Positions 1-7,832 are shown, counted from the first letter of the stretch. The stretch: 24,977 bases of DNA from an uncultured Collinsella sp. (GCA_900544645.1 UQWG01000027.1:1-24977); one strand, 5' to 3'. Numbers and translations are program-made. The notes: generated by a model from the letters alone, not told the origin.

Positions 1-30
1 AAAAGGCGCGCCGCAAAAACGACGCGCCTT
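1..30 (-). terminator. Intrinsic terminator after the small membrane protein gene
   Basis: An inverted repeat pairs AAGGCGCG (3-10) with CGCGCCTT (23-30) around a 12-nt loop. Read on the minus strand the stem runs into a short T tract (complement of 1-4). It lies 30 bp past the stop codon at 61 and probably ends the purC transcript. The T tract may continue beyond the window edge. Confidence 0.7.
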
Positions 31-60
31 ATATCTTAGCGATAAGTATGTATGCAAACG

Positions 61-636
61 CTACTTCTTCTTGGAGTCCTTCTTGTCCTCCTCGGCAGCT
101 GCGCGCTCGATAAGAGCGTTGAGCTTGTTCTCGGACATGCCCTCGGCCTGCGCGCGGTACATGTTGCGCAAGGGACGAATACGAGCGAAGTCGTAGATAA
201 AGTCACCTAGGATGATGACATAGGACAAAACGATGCCGACCATCTGGACAGGGCTGGACACCATGCCAGCGGGAGCGAAGTACAGCGAGGCCCAAATTGC
301 CACGACGAGCACCATGCCAATGGCGAGCACAATCCACCAGATGCGACGGCGCTTGGTGTAGTCCTCGTCCTGCTTGAGGAGGATATTCGACACCGTATAG
401 ATGCGGTCCTCCTTGGCGCGCTGCTTAGCCTTGCGGGCGCGCTTCTCCTCTTTAGAGAGGCCCTCGAGGTTCTCGCCCTTCTCGAGCTCTTTGCGGCGTG
501 CCTTAGACGAAGCCGGCACGACGCGAACGGAGCTCGCTGCTTGGCGGGCGGGCTTAGCAGATGCGGCAGACTTGCGCGCAACCCCGGTAACTTCGTGGGA
601 TTGCGTGCGCTTGTTCGTGGCGCTACGGGTACTCAC
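61..636 (-). CDS. Small basic two-TM membrane protein (DUF3043-like)
   Basis: 191 aa. The first ~95 residues are hydrophilic and strongly basic (Lys/Arg/Ala/Ser rich, with a KEEKRARKAKQR stretch). Two hydrophobic segments follow at about 100-122 and 130-150, and the C-terminus is charged and ends in KKDSKKK. The arrangement recalls actinobacterial DUF3043 proteins, whose function is not established; the family call is from recollection. The start is GTG at 636. It follows the purC TAA with no intervening base, and AAGGAG sits 9 nt upstream inside the end of purC, so translation is probably coupled to purC. Both ends of the protein are likely cytoplasmic given the positive charge. Confidence 0.7.
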   Translation of the reverse strand: MSTRSATNKRTQSHEVTGVARKSAASAKPARQAASSVRVVPASSKARRKELEKGENLEGLSKEEKRARKAKQRAKEDRIYTVSNILLKQDEDYTKRRRIWWIVLAIGMVLVVAIWASLYFAPAGMVSSPVQMVGIVLSYVIILGDFIYDFARIRPLRNMYRAQAEGMSENKLNALIERAAAEEDKKDSKKK

Positions 637-1524
637 TTATGCGTTCTCCTTCATGCTTGTGAACTGGGAGCCCGTGATGATCTGGAAGGCCTCGCGATAG
701 CGCTCGGACGTGCCATCGATGACCTCGGCGGGCAGGTGCGGGGTCTCCCCCGTCATATCCCAGTTGGCCTTGAGCCAATTGCGGACGAATTGTTTGTCGT
801 AGCTAGGCTGGATCTTGCCCTCCTCGTAGCTGGCAGCAGGCCAGAAACGGCTGGAGTCGGGCGTGAGGCACTCGTCGATCAGCGTGACCTTGCCATCAAT
901 AACACCAAACTCGAACTTGGTGTCGGCAATGATGATGCCACGGGTCGCGGCGTACTCGGCAGCGGCCTTGTAGATCTTGAGGGAAAGGTCACGAATCTGC
1001 GTGGCGATGTCCTCGCCCACGATCTCGCAGCAACGCTCGAACGAAATGTTCTCGTCGTGGTCGCCGATCTCGGCCTTCGTGGACGGCGTGAACAGCGGTT
1101 CGGGAAGCTTGGAGGCCTCGGTCAGGCCCTCAGGCAGCTGGATGCCGCAGACGGTGCCGTTCTCGTCGTAGGTCTTCTTGCCCGAACCGGTCAGATAGCC
1201 GCGGACGATGCACTCGATAGGAATCGTCTGGGCCTTCTTAACCAGCATGGCGCGGCCAGCGAGGTAGTCACGATACTCAGCAAACTCCTCGGGGAAATCC
1301 GCCGGGTCGATGGAAACGAGATGGTTGGGGACGATGTCGGCAAACTTATCGAACCAGAATGCCGAGATGCGATTGAGTACCTCTCCCTTAAACGGAATCT
1401 CGTCGGGAAGAATGAAGTCGAACGCAGAAATGCGGTCGGTGGCGACCATCAGCAGGTTTTCACCGGCATCGTAAATATCACGAACCTTGCCACGGGAATC
1501 CGGACGACGCTCCATCGTTGTCAC
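637..1524 (-). CDS. purC: Phosphoribosylaminoimidazole-succinocarboxamide synthase
   Basis: SAICAR synthetase, the ATP-dependent step of de novo purine synthesis joining CAIR and aspartate; cytosolic. The N-terminus has the RGKVRDIYD motif and an ATP-binding region (LMVATDRISAFD). The family signature DTKFEFG...DECLTPDSSRFWP lies about two thirds along. I chose GTG at 1524, giving 295 aa, because AAGGAG (1538-1533) is 8 nt upstream. The GTG at 1533 overlaps that Shine-Dalgarno sequence and is less likely; ATG at 1515 is another possibility. Length fits the ~300-aa class of the family. The next gene downstream starts immediately after the stop. purB, two steps later for this substrate line, lies 4 kb away in the same orientation but with other genes between. 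Confidence 0.95.
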   Translation of the reverse strand: MTTMERRPDSRGKVRDIYDAGENLLMVATDRISAFDFILPDEIPFKGEVLNRISAFWFDKFADIVPNHLVSIDPADFPEEFAEYRDYLAGRAMLVKKAQTIPIECIVRGYLTGSGKKTYDENGTVCGIQLPEGLTEASKLPEPLFTPSTKAEIGDHDENISFERCCEIVGEDIATQIRDLSLKIYKAAAEYAATRGIIIADTKFEFGVIDGKVTLIDECLTPDSSRFWPAASYEEGKIQPSYDKQFVRNWLKANWDMTGETPHLPAEVIDGTSERYREAFQIITGSQFTSMKENA

Positions 1525-1555
1525 GTGAGTCACTCCTTACCTAAATACGACAGAA

Positions 1556-1575
1556 ATGCGGGTTCTTTCCCGCAT
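1556..1575 (-). terminator. Weak hairpin between the kinase gene and purC
   Basis: ATGCGGG (1556-1562) pairs with CCCGCAT (1569-1575) around a 6-nt loop. On the minus strand only TTT follows before the run breaks, so termination may be partial. It sits between the histidine kinase stop (1634) and the purC start, where the transcription units would be expected to separate. Confidence 0.4.
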
Positions 1576-1633
1576 GTTTTCGCAAACTCGGAGCGGCAGG
1601 GACGCGGCCCCTCCTTCACCGAATAGCGAAAAG

Positions 1634-3199
1634 CTAGTGCTCCATTGTAGTAGATGCCGCGTCTGCCGTGTGCTCGCGGGGCAGATGAATTGTAAAAGTC
1701 GTACCCTTTCCAAGCTCCGACTCCACGGATATGTAGCCATGGTGACGCTCGACGATCTGCTTGGTCACGGCGAGGCCAACGCCCAGGCCGCCAGCTTCGC
1801 GGGCGCGGCTGGCATCGGCGCGCCAAAACCGCCCGAAGATGCGCGACAAATCGTCCTTGGCAATACCGATGCCGGTATCAGAAACGGCAATGCTGACGTG
1901 CTTGCGGTCACTGAGCACCGACACCACGACCCAACCGCCCTCGGGGGTGTAGCGCATGGCGTTGCTCATGAGGTTGATAACACATTGCGTGATCATGTCG
2001 GGATCGGCCTCGACGACATCGTCGTGACCCTGGGTCTCGTCCGCAAAACGCAGGCGCAGATCGCGGTCGACAAACAGGCGCTCCTGGGCATTAACGATGG
2101 AACGCACGAAAGGAACCATGTCCACCGGTTCTAGATTGAGCGGAGCCGTGCTGTTTTCCATACGCGATAGGTCGAGCATCTGCTGCACCAGACGAGCCAG
2201 GCGACGCGTCTCGGAAGCAACGGTCTCCAAATGCTCATCGTCGGTGGGATACACGCCATCCTGCATGGCCTCGACCGTTGCGAGCATGGCCATAAGCGGC
2301 GTGCGAAGCTCGTGTGCAACGTCTGAGGTCAGGCGCTTCTCGTGTTTCATATCCTTCTCGAGCGAGGTGGCCATCTCATCGAAGGTCTCACCCAGCTGAT
2401 CGATCTCGTCATCACCGCGCAGCCCCGTGCGAGCCGACAGGTCGCCGTCACGGATTTGCTTTGCGGTACTGGTGATGCGATGAATCGGTTTGGTGAGCAT
2501 GCGCGACACGAGCGATCCGATAACGACCGAAATGCAGATTGCAACAACCGCGGCGAGGGCCATGGCGTTAAAGGTCTTCTCCCTAAACGCAGAGTCCGCC
2601 TTGGTGAGCAGAGCGTCGGAGCCGATGGCCCACAGCTTTACCTGTCCGACATGCTCGCCGGAAGACGTTACAATCTCGACGTTAGCAACGCTATCGGAGT
2701 CGGTTGGAGCAGACGAGACCGGGCTATGCGATGCCCTCTTGCCGCTCGTGTCGTCGGTCGTAGCCTGGTTTTCGCGTACATCGGCGGTGGCGCTTGCCGA
2801 GGGCCAGGAATCGTCATAAACGATCACACCCTTTTTATTGACGACCTGCATGCCCAGATCGTCGGAAACCAAACTCGACGTTGCGACCGTGCGCAGTTCT
2901 CCCGCGGTCCAAGAGCCGTTTTCCTCATATGAGGTCGCCAACTTCTCGGCAGCGGAATTTGCGATTTCGACGATATTGGAGCGTGTGTAATCCGAAAAGA
3001 CCGTGCCCCACACAACAGAGACAACGCCCACCAGCACCAATACCGTCATGAGCGATGTCAGAGCAAAAGCAAGTGCCATGCGCGAGGGATAGCTCATCGT
3101 TGGCCGTGAATCGGAACGAGGCGTGTTCCAACTAGCCTTGGAACCCGCCTCGCTCTCCTGCTTGTGCTTTTGTCCGATTTCAAAGCGCGCAGGTGTCAT
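1634..3199 (-). CDS. HAMP-domain sensor histidine kinase
   Basis: 521 aa, membrane-bound partner of the response regulator just upstream. Order: cytoplasmic N-tail of about 40 residues; TM1 about 41-66; extracytoplasmic sensor region about 67-207, including a Ser/Thr/Asp-rich low-complexity stretch near 131-170; TM2 about 212-233; HAMP about 233-285; HisKA with phosphoacceptor His296 in DVAHELRTPL; HATPase with N box NLMSNAMRYT (Asn413), G1 DTGIGI (441-446) and G2 GGLGVGL (470-476). All catalytic motifs look intact. The ATG at 3199 lies 11 bp after the regulator's stop with a weak GGGAAA upstream. The internal ATG at 3097 has no Shine-Dalgarno sequence. The ligand cannot be told from the sequence. 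Confidence 0.93.
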   Translation of the reverse strand: MTPARFEIGQKHKQESEAGSKASWNTPRSDSRPTMSYPSRMALAFALTSLMTVLVLVGVVSVVWGTVFSDYTRSNIVEIANSAAEKLATSYEENGSWTAGELRTVATSSLVSDDLGMQVVNKKGVIVYDDSWPSASATADVRENQATTDDTSGKRASHSPVSSAPTDSDSVANVEIVTSSGEHVGQVKLWAIGSDALLTKADSAFREKTFNAMALAAVVAICISVVIGSLVSRMLTKPIHRITSTAKQIRDGDLSARTGLRGDDEIDQLGETFDEMATSLEKDMKHEKRLTSDVAHELRTPLMAMLATVEAMQDGVYPTDDEHLETVASETRRLARLVQQMLDLSRMENSTAPLNLEPVDMVPFVRSIVNAQERLFVDRDLRLRFADETQGHDDVVEADPDMITQCVINLMSNAMRYTPEGGWVVVSVLSDRKHVSIAVSDTGIGIAKDDLSRIFGRFWRADASRAREAGGLGVGLAVTKQIVERHHGYISVESELGKGTTFTIHLPREHTADAASTTMEH

Positions 3200-3210
3200 A
3201 TGTGATTTCC

Positions 3211-3933
3211 CTATTTCTCGTCCGACTTATCGGTCTTGGCCGGAGCCTCGAAGCGATAGCCGACACCATGGACGGTGTAGAGCCACTTGGGCTTCTTGGG
3301 ATCATCGCCCAGCTTGGCGCGAAGATTCTTCACGTGGCTATCGATGGTGCGCTCATAGCCCTCAAAGTCATACCCGAGCACTTTCTCGACCAGCTCCATG
3401 CGGTTATACACACGGCCGGGATGGCGGGCAAGCGTGGTGAGCAGCTTAAACTCGGAAGCCGTCAGATCGACTTCCTTGCCCTCGACCAAGATCTTGTGGC
3501 CCGAGATATCGATGACCAGATCGCCGAAGTCGAGTACCTCGACGGCGGGCTCGTCGGCCTGATGGGCACGGCGGAACAGAGCACGAACGCGGGCGACGAG
3601 CTCGCGCGGCGAGAACGGCTTAATCAGATAGTCGTCGGCGCCGAGCTCAAGACCGATAATACGGTCCTCGATTTCGCCCTTAGCCGTCAGCATGATGATG
3701 GGGACATCCGAGGTATCGCGAATGGTGCGGCAAACGCGCTCGCCGGGGATCTTGGGGAGCATAAGGTCGAGCACGACCAGGTCGAACTGATGCTTCTCGA
3801 ACTCCTCGATCGCGGACTGACCGTCGCCGACGCCCACAACCCAGTAGCCTTCGCGCTCGAGATAGGCAGCGACGGCGTCACGGATTGCCTTCTCATCCTC
3901 GACCAGCAGAATCTTTTTTGCATCTGAAGCCAT
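3211..3933 (-). CDS. OmpR/PhoB-family response regulator
   Basis: 240 aa from the ATG at 3933, which has a GGGGGG tract 7 nt upstream; a TTG at 3954 would add seven residues and is less likely. The receiver domain covers about 6-120, with acidic pocket VEDE (11-14), phosphoacceptor Asp56 (VVLDLMLP), the Thr of MLTAKGE and the conserved Lys of IKPFSPREL. A winged-helix DNA-binding domain with the typical ending YTVHGVGYRFE follows. It is first in a two-gene operon with the kinase. The order regulator-kinase and the domain set match PhoP/PhoB-like systems, but the regulon is unknown. Confidence 0.95.
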   Translation of the reverse strand: MASDAKKILLVEDEKAIRDAVAAYLEREGYWVVGVGDGQSAIEEFEKHQFDLVVLDLMLPKIPGERVCRTIRDTSDVPIIMLTAKGEIEDRIIGLELGADDYLIKPFSPRELVARVRALFRRAHQADEPAVEVLDFGDLVIDISGHKILVEGKEVDLTASEFKLLTTLARHPGRVYNRMELVEKVLGYDFEGYERTIDSHVKNLRAKLGDDPKKPKWLYTVHGVGYRFEAPAKTDKSDEK

Positions 3934-3988
3934 AACACGGCCCCCCTGTCTCAATTAGCTAAGAACAAGCCCATTTTAACGCACCTGA

Positions 3989-4027
3989 GCCCGCCGGATG
4001 CCGCTATGACGCGGCAGCTCGGCGGGC
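3989..4027. other. Strong two-part hairpin without a T tract
   Basis: GCCCGCC (3989-3995) pairs with GGCGGGC (4021-4027), and inside it TGCCGC (3999-4004) pairs with GCGGCA (4011-4016). It lies between the lipoprotein stop (4087) and the response regulator start (3933), both on the minus strand. Neither strand has a T run straight after it. It could be a Rho-aided or degenerate terminator for the lipoprotein gene, or a leader structure for the regulator. Confidence 0.5.
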
Positions 4028-4086
4028 GGTACTCACAATTACAACGCGTTTATTCCCCTGTTGGCGCCTTTTTAACCCCTCTAAGC

Positions 4087-5298
4087 TTAAAGAGAGAATA
4101 GGCGTGCAGTGACTGTCTCTGGTATACCCTGGCTGTTGCGCACCGTGGCGTACGTAAGGAATGAGTCCGACTTTCCCGCCGTAGCTGGATAATCGCCATA
4201 CTCCAAAGCGCGGTCGGGCGACAGCAGCGAGCCATAGGTCTTGGCAGAGGTGTCGATCAGGAAATGCGACGCCTGTACCTTAACAAGGTATTTATTCTTC
4301 TTGCCAGCCGCACATGCGAGCGGCTCGCGTGACAGAAAGAGGTACGGCCCTCCCTCATTACCAATATACGTGCCCATGTTGCCCAGGCTGCCCACGCCAC
4401 TATAGGTCGCCTCGATAGAAAACACGAAGGTATCGCCCATATATACGGCCTCGAAAGGCGAGACTGACGAGGGAAGGACTAGCTGGGCACGCTTGGTGTT
4501 GTTGCCGTCGGTCAGATCGATTGCCGTTATGCCGTAGTAGACGCCCTCGTCGTTGCGGACACGCGGCGAGATGGTCAAAATGCCGTCGCTCGCGCGCGGG
4601 GCCGATGCAAAGCGACCCGTCGATTTCCAAATTGTCTCGGCCTTGGATTCATCAAGCGAGCGACGATAGCAAAACGAATCGCTACTCGTTTTATTGCCAC
4701 CTGCCGAGGGCATTTTATACCAGATGACTGATGACCCGAACGCCGTAAACAGCGGCGGATCATAGTCCTTGCCACCTCGATCGAGCTCAACCACGTCGCC
4801 AGTGAGCGAAGCGCCCGACAGATTTTGACCGTAGAGCTTCCACGATGAATTGGCAAAGTTCATCTCAACCCACGCGAATACGCTGTCGCCGGCACGGACA
4901 TCGTAGAATGCATATCCCGTGCCCTCGATAGGATCCTCGATTAATGTGGTAAGCGAGCCATCGCCCAGGTTGAGCACACCGAGTGTGTTGGCGTGCAGTG
5001 CCGATGCGGGCGCCATCATCGCCGCGGCGTAATCGCCGTCGCAGTAGTACAGCAGCGTACCCAGAGGCAGCGTCCATGACGCCGCCGGCTCAAGATCGAT
5101 GTCGACTGCCTCGTACTCATCCGTAATCGAGATGATTTTGGAATCATCCTTGATAACCTGCGGCTCGCCGGCGGCATCATCGCTGGTGCCCGTTTTTTTC
5201 GAGCATCCGGCAAGCACCGTGGCAGCGCCCGCGGCAGCCCCACCGAGTACAAAGCCGCGACGCGATATTCCGTTCTTGATGTGATCGGCGATACCCAT
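4087..5298 (-). CDS. Tat-exported lipoprotein of unknown function
   Basis: 403 aa. The N-terminus carries a twin-arginine motif SRRGFV (12-17), an Ala/Gly-rich hydrophobic segment and lipobox LAGC with Cys32, so a folded protein is probably exported by Tat and lipid-anchored outside the membrane. A Ser/Thr/Asp linker follows. The rest is rich in short beta-strand-like stretches with Gly/Asp turns, suggesting a beta-propeller-like fold, although I can name no family. No catalytic motif is recognised. The ATG overlaps the stop of the upstream TSCPD gene by one base (TAATG), so the two are translationally coupled. Confidence 0.8.
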   Translation of the reverse strand: MGIADHIKNGISRRGFVLGGAAAGAATVLAGCSKKTGTSDDAAGEPQVIKDDSKIISITDEYEAVDIDLEPAASWTLPLGTLLYYCDGDYAAAMMAPASALHANTLGVLNLGDGSLTTLIEDPIEGTGYAFYDVRAGDSVFAWVEMNFANSSWKLYGQNLSGASLTGDVVELDRGGKDYDPPLFTAFGSSVIWYKMPSAGGNKTSSDSFCYRRSLDESKAETIWKSTGRFASAPRASDGILTISPRVRNDEGVYYGITAIDLTDGNNTKRAQLVLPSSVSPFEAVYMGDTFVFSIEATYSGVGSLGNMGTYIGNEGGPYLFLSREPLACAAGKKNKYLVKVQASHFLIDTSAKTYGSLLSPDRALEYGDYPATAGKSDSFLTYATVRNSQGIPETVTARLFSL

Positions 5299-5561
5299 TA
5301 GGCGATCTCGGTGCGAGCGGCCTCGATAGCGCGTGTAAGCTGGTCGGCGCAGGAGGTCTTTTTCATACCGCAGGTATTACCGGCGAGAACCTCGATTACG
5401 CGATCGGCAGGAGCGCCCTCGACCAGCTTGGAGATAGCCTTGAGATTGCCGTCGCAGCCACCGGTAAACTCAACGCCTATCACCTTGTTGCCGTCATCGG
5501 AAAGGTCAAGGTGAATATTGCGAGCACACACGCCCTGAGGCTTGTAATCAAACGAAATCAT
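5298..5561 (-). CDS. TSCPD-domain protein (TIGR03905-like)
   Basis: 87 aa with four cysteines at 12, 36, 64 and 71. The motif around the last one is TSCAD (69-73), a variant of the TSCPD signature. The domain also occurs at the C-terminus of some ribonucleotide reductases and as small stand-alone proteins; the stand-alone function is unknown and metal or redox chemistry by the cysteines is a guess. GAGGGG lies about 5 nt before the ATG at 5561. It overlaps the lipoprotein gene by one base. Confidence 0.8.
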   Translation of the reverse strand: MISFDYKPQGVCARNIHLDLSDDGNKVIGVEFTGGCDGNLKAISKLVEGAPADRVIEVLAGNTCGMKKTSCADQLTRAIEAARTEIA

Positions 5562-5625
5562 GCGATCCCCTCTCAGAATGTTATTCGAGACGACTATTAT
5601 CCCCGTCTTTCCCTAAATGCAACGA

Positions 5626-5663
5626 GGCGCTTTGCCGGCAACACACATTACCAGCAAAGCGCC
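5626..5663. other. Perfect 10-bp inverted repeat downstream of purB
   Basis: GGCGCTTTGC (5626-5635) pairs exactly with GCAAAGCGCC (5654-5663), with an 18-nt loop that can add two GC pairs. It lies 27 bp past the purB stop. On the minus strand the T tract precedes rather than follows the stem, so it is not a textbook terminator. It may still end the purB transcript or protect its 3' end. Confidence 0.5.
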
Positions 5664-5689
5664 CTAAAAAGCTAACGTTATGCCCGAAC

Positions 5690-7036
5690 CTACTCGAAGC
5701 TCAGCTGCTCCAGACGATCAAAGACCGTGTCGATACGGGTGAGGAAGTCCCATGGATCAAAGATCTCGTCGAGCTTCTCCTGGCTGACGGTGCAGCGCGG
5801 GTCGGCCTCGAGACGCTCCTTAAAGGTGGGGCCGGAGACACAATCCTGTACCTCGTGCCAGGTTGCCATGGCGTTCTCCTGCACAATGGCGTACGCGTCC
5901 TCGCGGGTGATGCCCGTATCGACGAGGGCGAGCAGCACCTTGGAGGAGAAGATGAGGCCGCGGGTCTTATTGAGGTTGGCCATCATGCGGGCAGGGTACA
6001 GCTGCAGGCCGTCGATAACGCGGATGAGGCACTGGAACATGTGGTCGAGTGCGATGAAGCTATCGGCCTGGGCGACACGCTCGGCAGAGGAGTGCGAAAT
6101 GTCACGCTCGTGCCACAGGGCGACGTTATCGAAGGCGACCTGGGCGTTGGACTTCACGACGCGCGACAGACCGCAGACCTTCTCCATGGTGATGGGATTG
6201 CGCTTGTGCGGCATGGCGGAGCTGCCCTTTTGGCCCTTACGGAACGGCTCCTCGGCCTCGAGCGTATCGGTCTTCTGCAGATTGCGGACCTCGGTCGCGA
6301 TGCGCTCGCAGGTGGCTGCGGTGGTGGCGAGAACGCCGGCGAGATAGGCGTGATGGTCGCGGCTGATAACCTGCGTGGACAGCGGGTCGTGAACCAGGCC
6401 CAGGTGCTCGCAGACGTACTCCTCGACAAACGGCTCGATGGAGCTGTACGTGCCGACAGCGCCCGAGATGGCACCAAAGGCAACGTTCTTGCGGGCATCC
6501 TCAAGACGGTTCAGATCGCGCTTGAGCTCCCAGGCCCAAGAGCCAAACTTCATGCCAAAGGTCATCGGCTCGGCATGGATGCCATGAGTGCGGCCGGCAC
6601 AGAGCGTGTTGCGCTCCTCAAAGGCGCGACGCTTGCAAATCTCGCCGAGCTTCTTGACGTCCTCGATGATCAGGTCGCAGGCCTGGGTGAGCTGGTAGCA
6701 CAGGGCCGTGTCGCCCAGATCCGAGCTGGTCATGCCATAGTGAACCCAGCGGCTGGGCTTGGGGTCGCCCTCGGGAACATCGGCATCGATGTATTCCTTC
6801 ATGTTGGTCAGGAAGGCAATGACGTCGTGGCGCGTGACTTCCTCGATCTCATCGACCTTCGCCTTCTCAAAGTTGGCATGGTCGCGGATCCACTGGGCCT
6901 CGTCTTTGGAAATACCGATCTTGCCGAGCTCCGCCTGGGCCTCGCAGGCCAGAACCTCGATCTCCTGCCAAATAGCGTACTTGTTCTCGAGGGAGAAGAT
7001 GTGTCCCATCTCCGGGCGGGTATAGCGATCGATCAT
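5690..7036 (-). CDS. purB: Adenylosuccinate lyase
   Basis: Fumarase/aspartase-superfamily enzyme that releases fumarate from SAICAR and from adenylosuccinate, in AMP synthesis; cytosolic homotetramer in the family. 448 aa from the ATG at 7036, which has AAGGAG 5 nt upstream; the in-frame codons further upstream lack this signal. Visible motifs: TRHDV (68-72), GRTHG with His151, and the mobile signature loop SSAMPHKRNP (272-281) containing the catalytic Ser. Length is normal. It stands as its own unit, with a possible -10 TACAAT within 60 bp upstream but no clear -35. Confidence 0.96.
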   Translation of the reverse strand: MIDRYTRPEMGHIFSLENKYAIWQEIEVLACEAQAELGKIGISKDEAQWIRDHANFEKAKVDEIEEVTRHDVIAFLTNMKEYIDADVPEGDPKPSRWVHYGMTSSDLGDTALCYQLTQACDLIIEDVKKLGEICKRRAFEERNTLCAGRTHGIHAEPMTFGMKFGSWAWELKRDLNRLEDARKNVAFGAISGAVGTYSSIEPFVEEYVCEHLGLVHDPLSTQVISRDHHAYLAGVLATTAATCERIATEVRNLQKTDTLEAEEPFRKGQKGSSAMPHKRNPITMEKVCGLSRVVKSNAQVAFDNVALWHERDISHSSAERVAQADSFIALDHMFQCLIRVIDGLQLYPARMMANLNKTRGLIFSSKVLLALVDTGITREDAYAIVQENAMATWHEVQDCVSGPTFKERLEADPRCTVSQEKLDEIFDPWDFLTRIDTVFDRLEQLSFE

Positions 7037-7138
7037 AGCGGCTCCTTTTTGGTTATTGGCACGTTGGTCGTAACCCAACCATTGTACCGTGCGCAGGTGC
7101 AAGTATGGGCAGCAGGCATTAACCTAACATTTTGGAAT

Positions 7139-7190
7139 TGGAGCGGGCAACGGGACGTCTGCGCATTTGCTTCGCAAATCCGCACCGGCT
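7139..7190. repeat. tRNA-Gly 3'-end repeat, copy 1
   Basis: Bases 7139-7156 (TGGAGCGGGCAACGGGAC) are identical to the complement of the tRNA-Gly 3' end, including CCA. They are followed by a 34-nt non-tRNA tail that forms an imperfect hairpin around a TTC loop. The 52-nt unit matches copy 2 (7270-7321) at all but two positions. It is too short to be a functional tRNA. Its identity as an attachment-site remnant or a tRNA-derived repeat is unresolved. Confidence 0.75.
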
Positions 7191-7269
7191 TCAGTGGCAT
7201 ACCGAGATCCGGGGAAGTGTGGGAGCAAAGCAGGCTGAATCTACCATTCCCGAAATCTTCCTTGCTCCA

Positions 7270-7321
7270 TGGAGCGGGCAACGGGACGTCTGCGTATTTG
7301 CTTCGCAAATACGCACCGGCT
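7270..7321. repeat. tRNA-Gly 3'-end repeat, copy 2
   Basis: Starts exactly 131 bp after copy 1, and the 18-bp tRNA-identical segment recurs 191 bp later in the real tRNA at 7461. The tail holds a perfect 11-bp hairpin (7291-7301 with 7305-7315, loop TTC). The two differences from copy 1 both lie in the hairpin arms, and here they restore pairing. Confidence 0.75.
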
Positions 7322-7323
7322 GC

Positions 7324-7373
7324 GGTCGCCTATCGGCGACCTTGCCTGCTCGCTATAAACGCTTCGCGTTTAT
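7324..7373. repeat. Two further perfect short hairpins
   Basis: GGTCGCC (7324-7330) pairs with GGCGACC (7335-7341) around a 4-nt loop. ATAAACGC (7355-7362) pairs with GCGTTTAT (7366-7373) around a TTC loop. With the hairpin of repeat copy 2 they make three stem-loops in about 85 bp, two of them with the same TTC loop closed by G-C pairs. No protein gene covers them. Confidence 0.6.
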
Positions 7374-7388
7374 TTAACGCTCGCACCC

Positions 7389-7408
7389 TGTCGGGTTCGA
7401 GTCCCGGC
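7389..7408 (+). other. T-arm-like tRNA fragment
   Basis: The segment contains CGGGTTCGAGTCCCG, a stem around the conserved TTCGAGT loop of a tRNA T-arm. It reads on the plus strand, opposite to the tRNA-Gly next to it. No matching D-arm, anticodon arm or acceptor stem is present upstream, so it is a fragment rather than a gene. Confidence 0.5.
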
Positions 7409-7417
7409 ACTTTATTG

Positions 7418-7450
7418 AAAAAGGCACGGTAACGAAACGTTACCGTGCCT
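7418..7450 (-). terminator. Terminator of tRNA-Gly
   Basis: A perfect 13-bp stem (7422-7434 with 7438-7450) with a 3-nt loop. On the minus strand it is followed by five T (complement of 7418-7422). It sits 10 bp past the tRNA 3' end and is the strongest intrinsic terminator in this part of the window. Confidence 0.9.
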
Positions 7451-7460
7451 GAAATTCGAA

Positions 7461-7535
7461 TGGAGCGGGCAACGGGACTCGAACCCGCGAGTGTCAGCTT
7501 GGGAAGCTGATGCCTTACCACTTGGCGATGCCCGC
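7461..7535 (-). tRNA. tRNA-Gly(CCC)
   Basis: A complete cloverleaf with encoded 3' CCA (complement of 7461-7463). The acceptor stem GCGGGCA/TGCCCGC is fully paired (7529-7535 with 7465-7471) and the discriminator base is T. The anticodon arm is TCAGC-TTCCCAA-GCTGA, giving anticodon CCC, which reads GGG glycine codons. The T-arm is a 5-bp stem around TTCGAGT. Its last 18 bases, CCA included, are duplicated twice just downstream. Confidence 0.97.
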
Positions 7536-7548
7536 ATATGTGGGGGAT

Positions 7549-7578
7549 AGTATAACGCGGTTGTCTTGTTCGATACAA
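7549..7578 (-). promoter_or_regulatory. Promoter of tRNA-Gly
   Basis: On the minus strand TATACT (complement of 7549-7554) is a good -10, with TTGTAT (complement of 7573-7578) as a weak -35 at 18-bp spacing. Transcription would start about 6-8 nt before the mature 5' end at 7535, as expected for a tRNA gene. The rest of the gap up to 7832 must hold the adhesin promoter, which I cannot pick out. Confidence 0.6.
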
Positions 7579-7832
7579 GGGTGTCGATGCTTGTTTTAGC
7601 TGTGGAGAATCGTTTGAAAATCGCGCCAATTGTGGAGATGAGGACCTTTGTCTTTCTTTTCTTACCATCTTCTACCTGCACTTTTATCTGATTGTTGTAT
7701 TTGAGCTCGATTTGTCAGAAATCGGGCAAGCTTTTGGTCAGGCTCCGGTACTTACCCGCATGAACCTCGGGGGTAGCCTCATCCTACGCGTCGCAACCTC
7801 CCCATGCGGCGCACGAGGGATAAGGAGCAGCC

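Noticed and set aside
541..1626. Plus-strand open frame of 361 codons opposite purC
   Set aside because: It is the antisense shadow of purC, whose signature motifs are intact.
7037..7102. N-terminal extension of purB by 22 residues
   Set aside because: AAGGAG sits 5 nt before the ATG at 7036, and the family N-terminus begins with a similar MIxRYTRPEM sequence.
5855..7432. Plus-strand open frame of 525 codons opposite purB
   Set aside because: It mirrors purB, has no motif of its own and runs on through the repeat area.
7139..7478. Three direct repeats read as a CRISPR-like array
   Set aside because: Spacings are 131 and 191 bp, one copy is a functional tRNA gene, and no cas gene is present.
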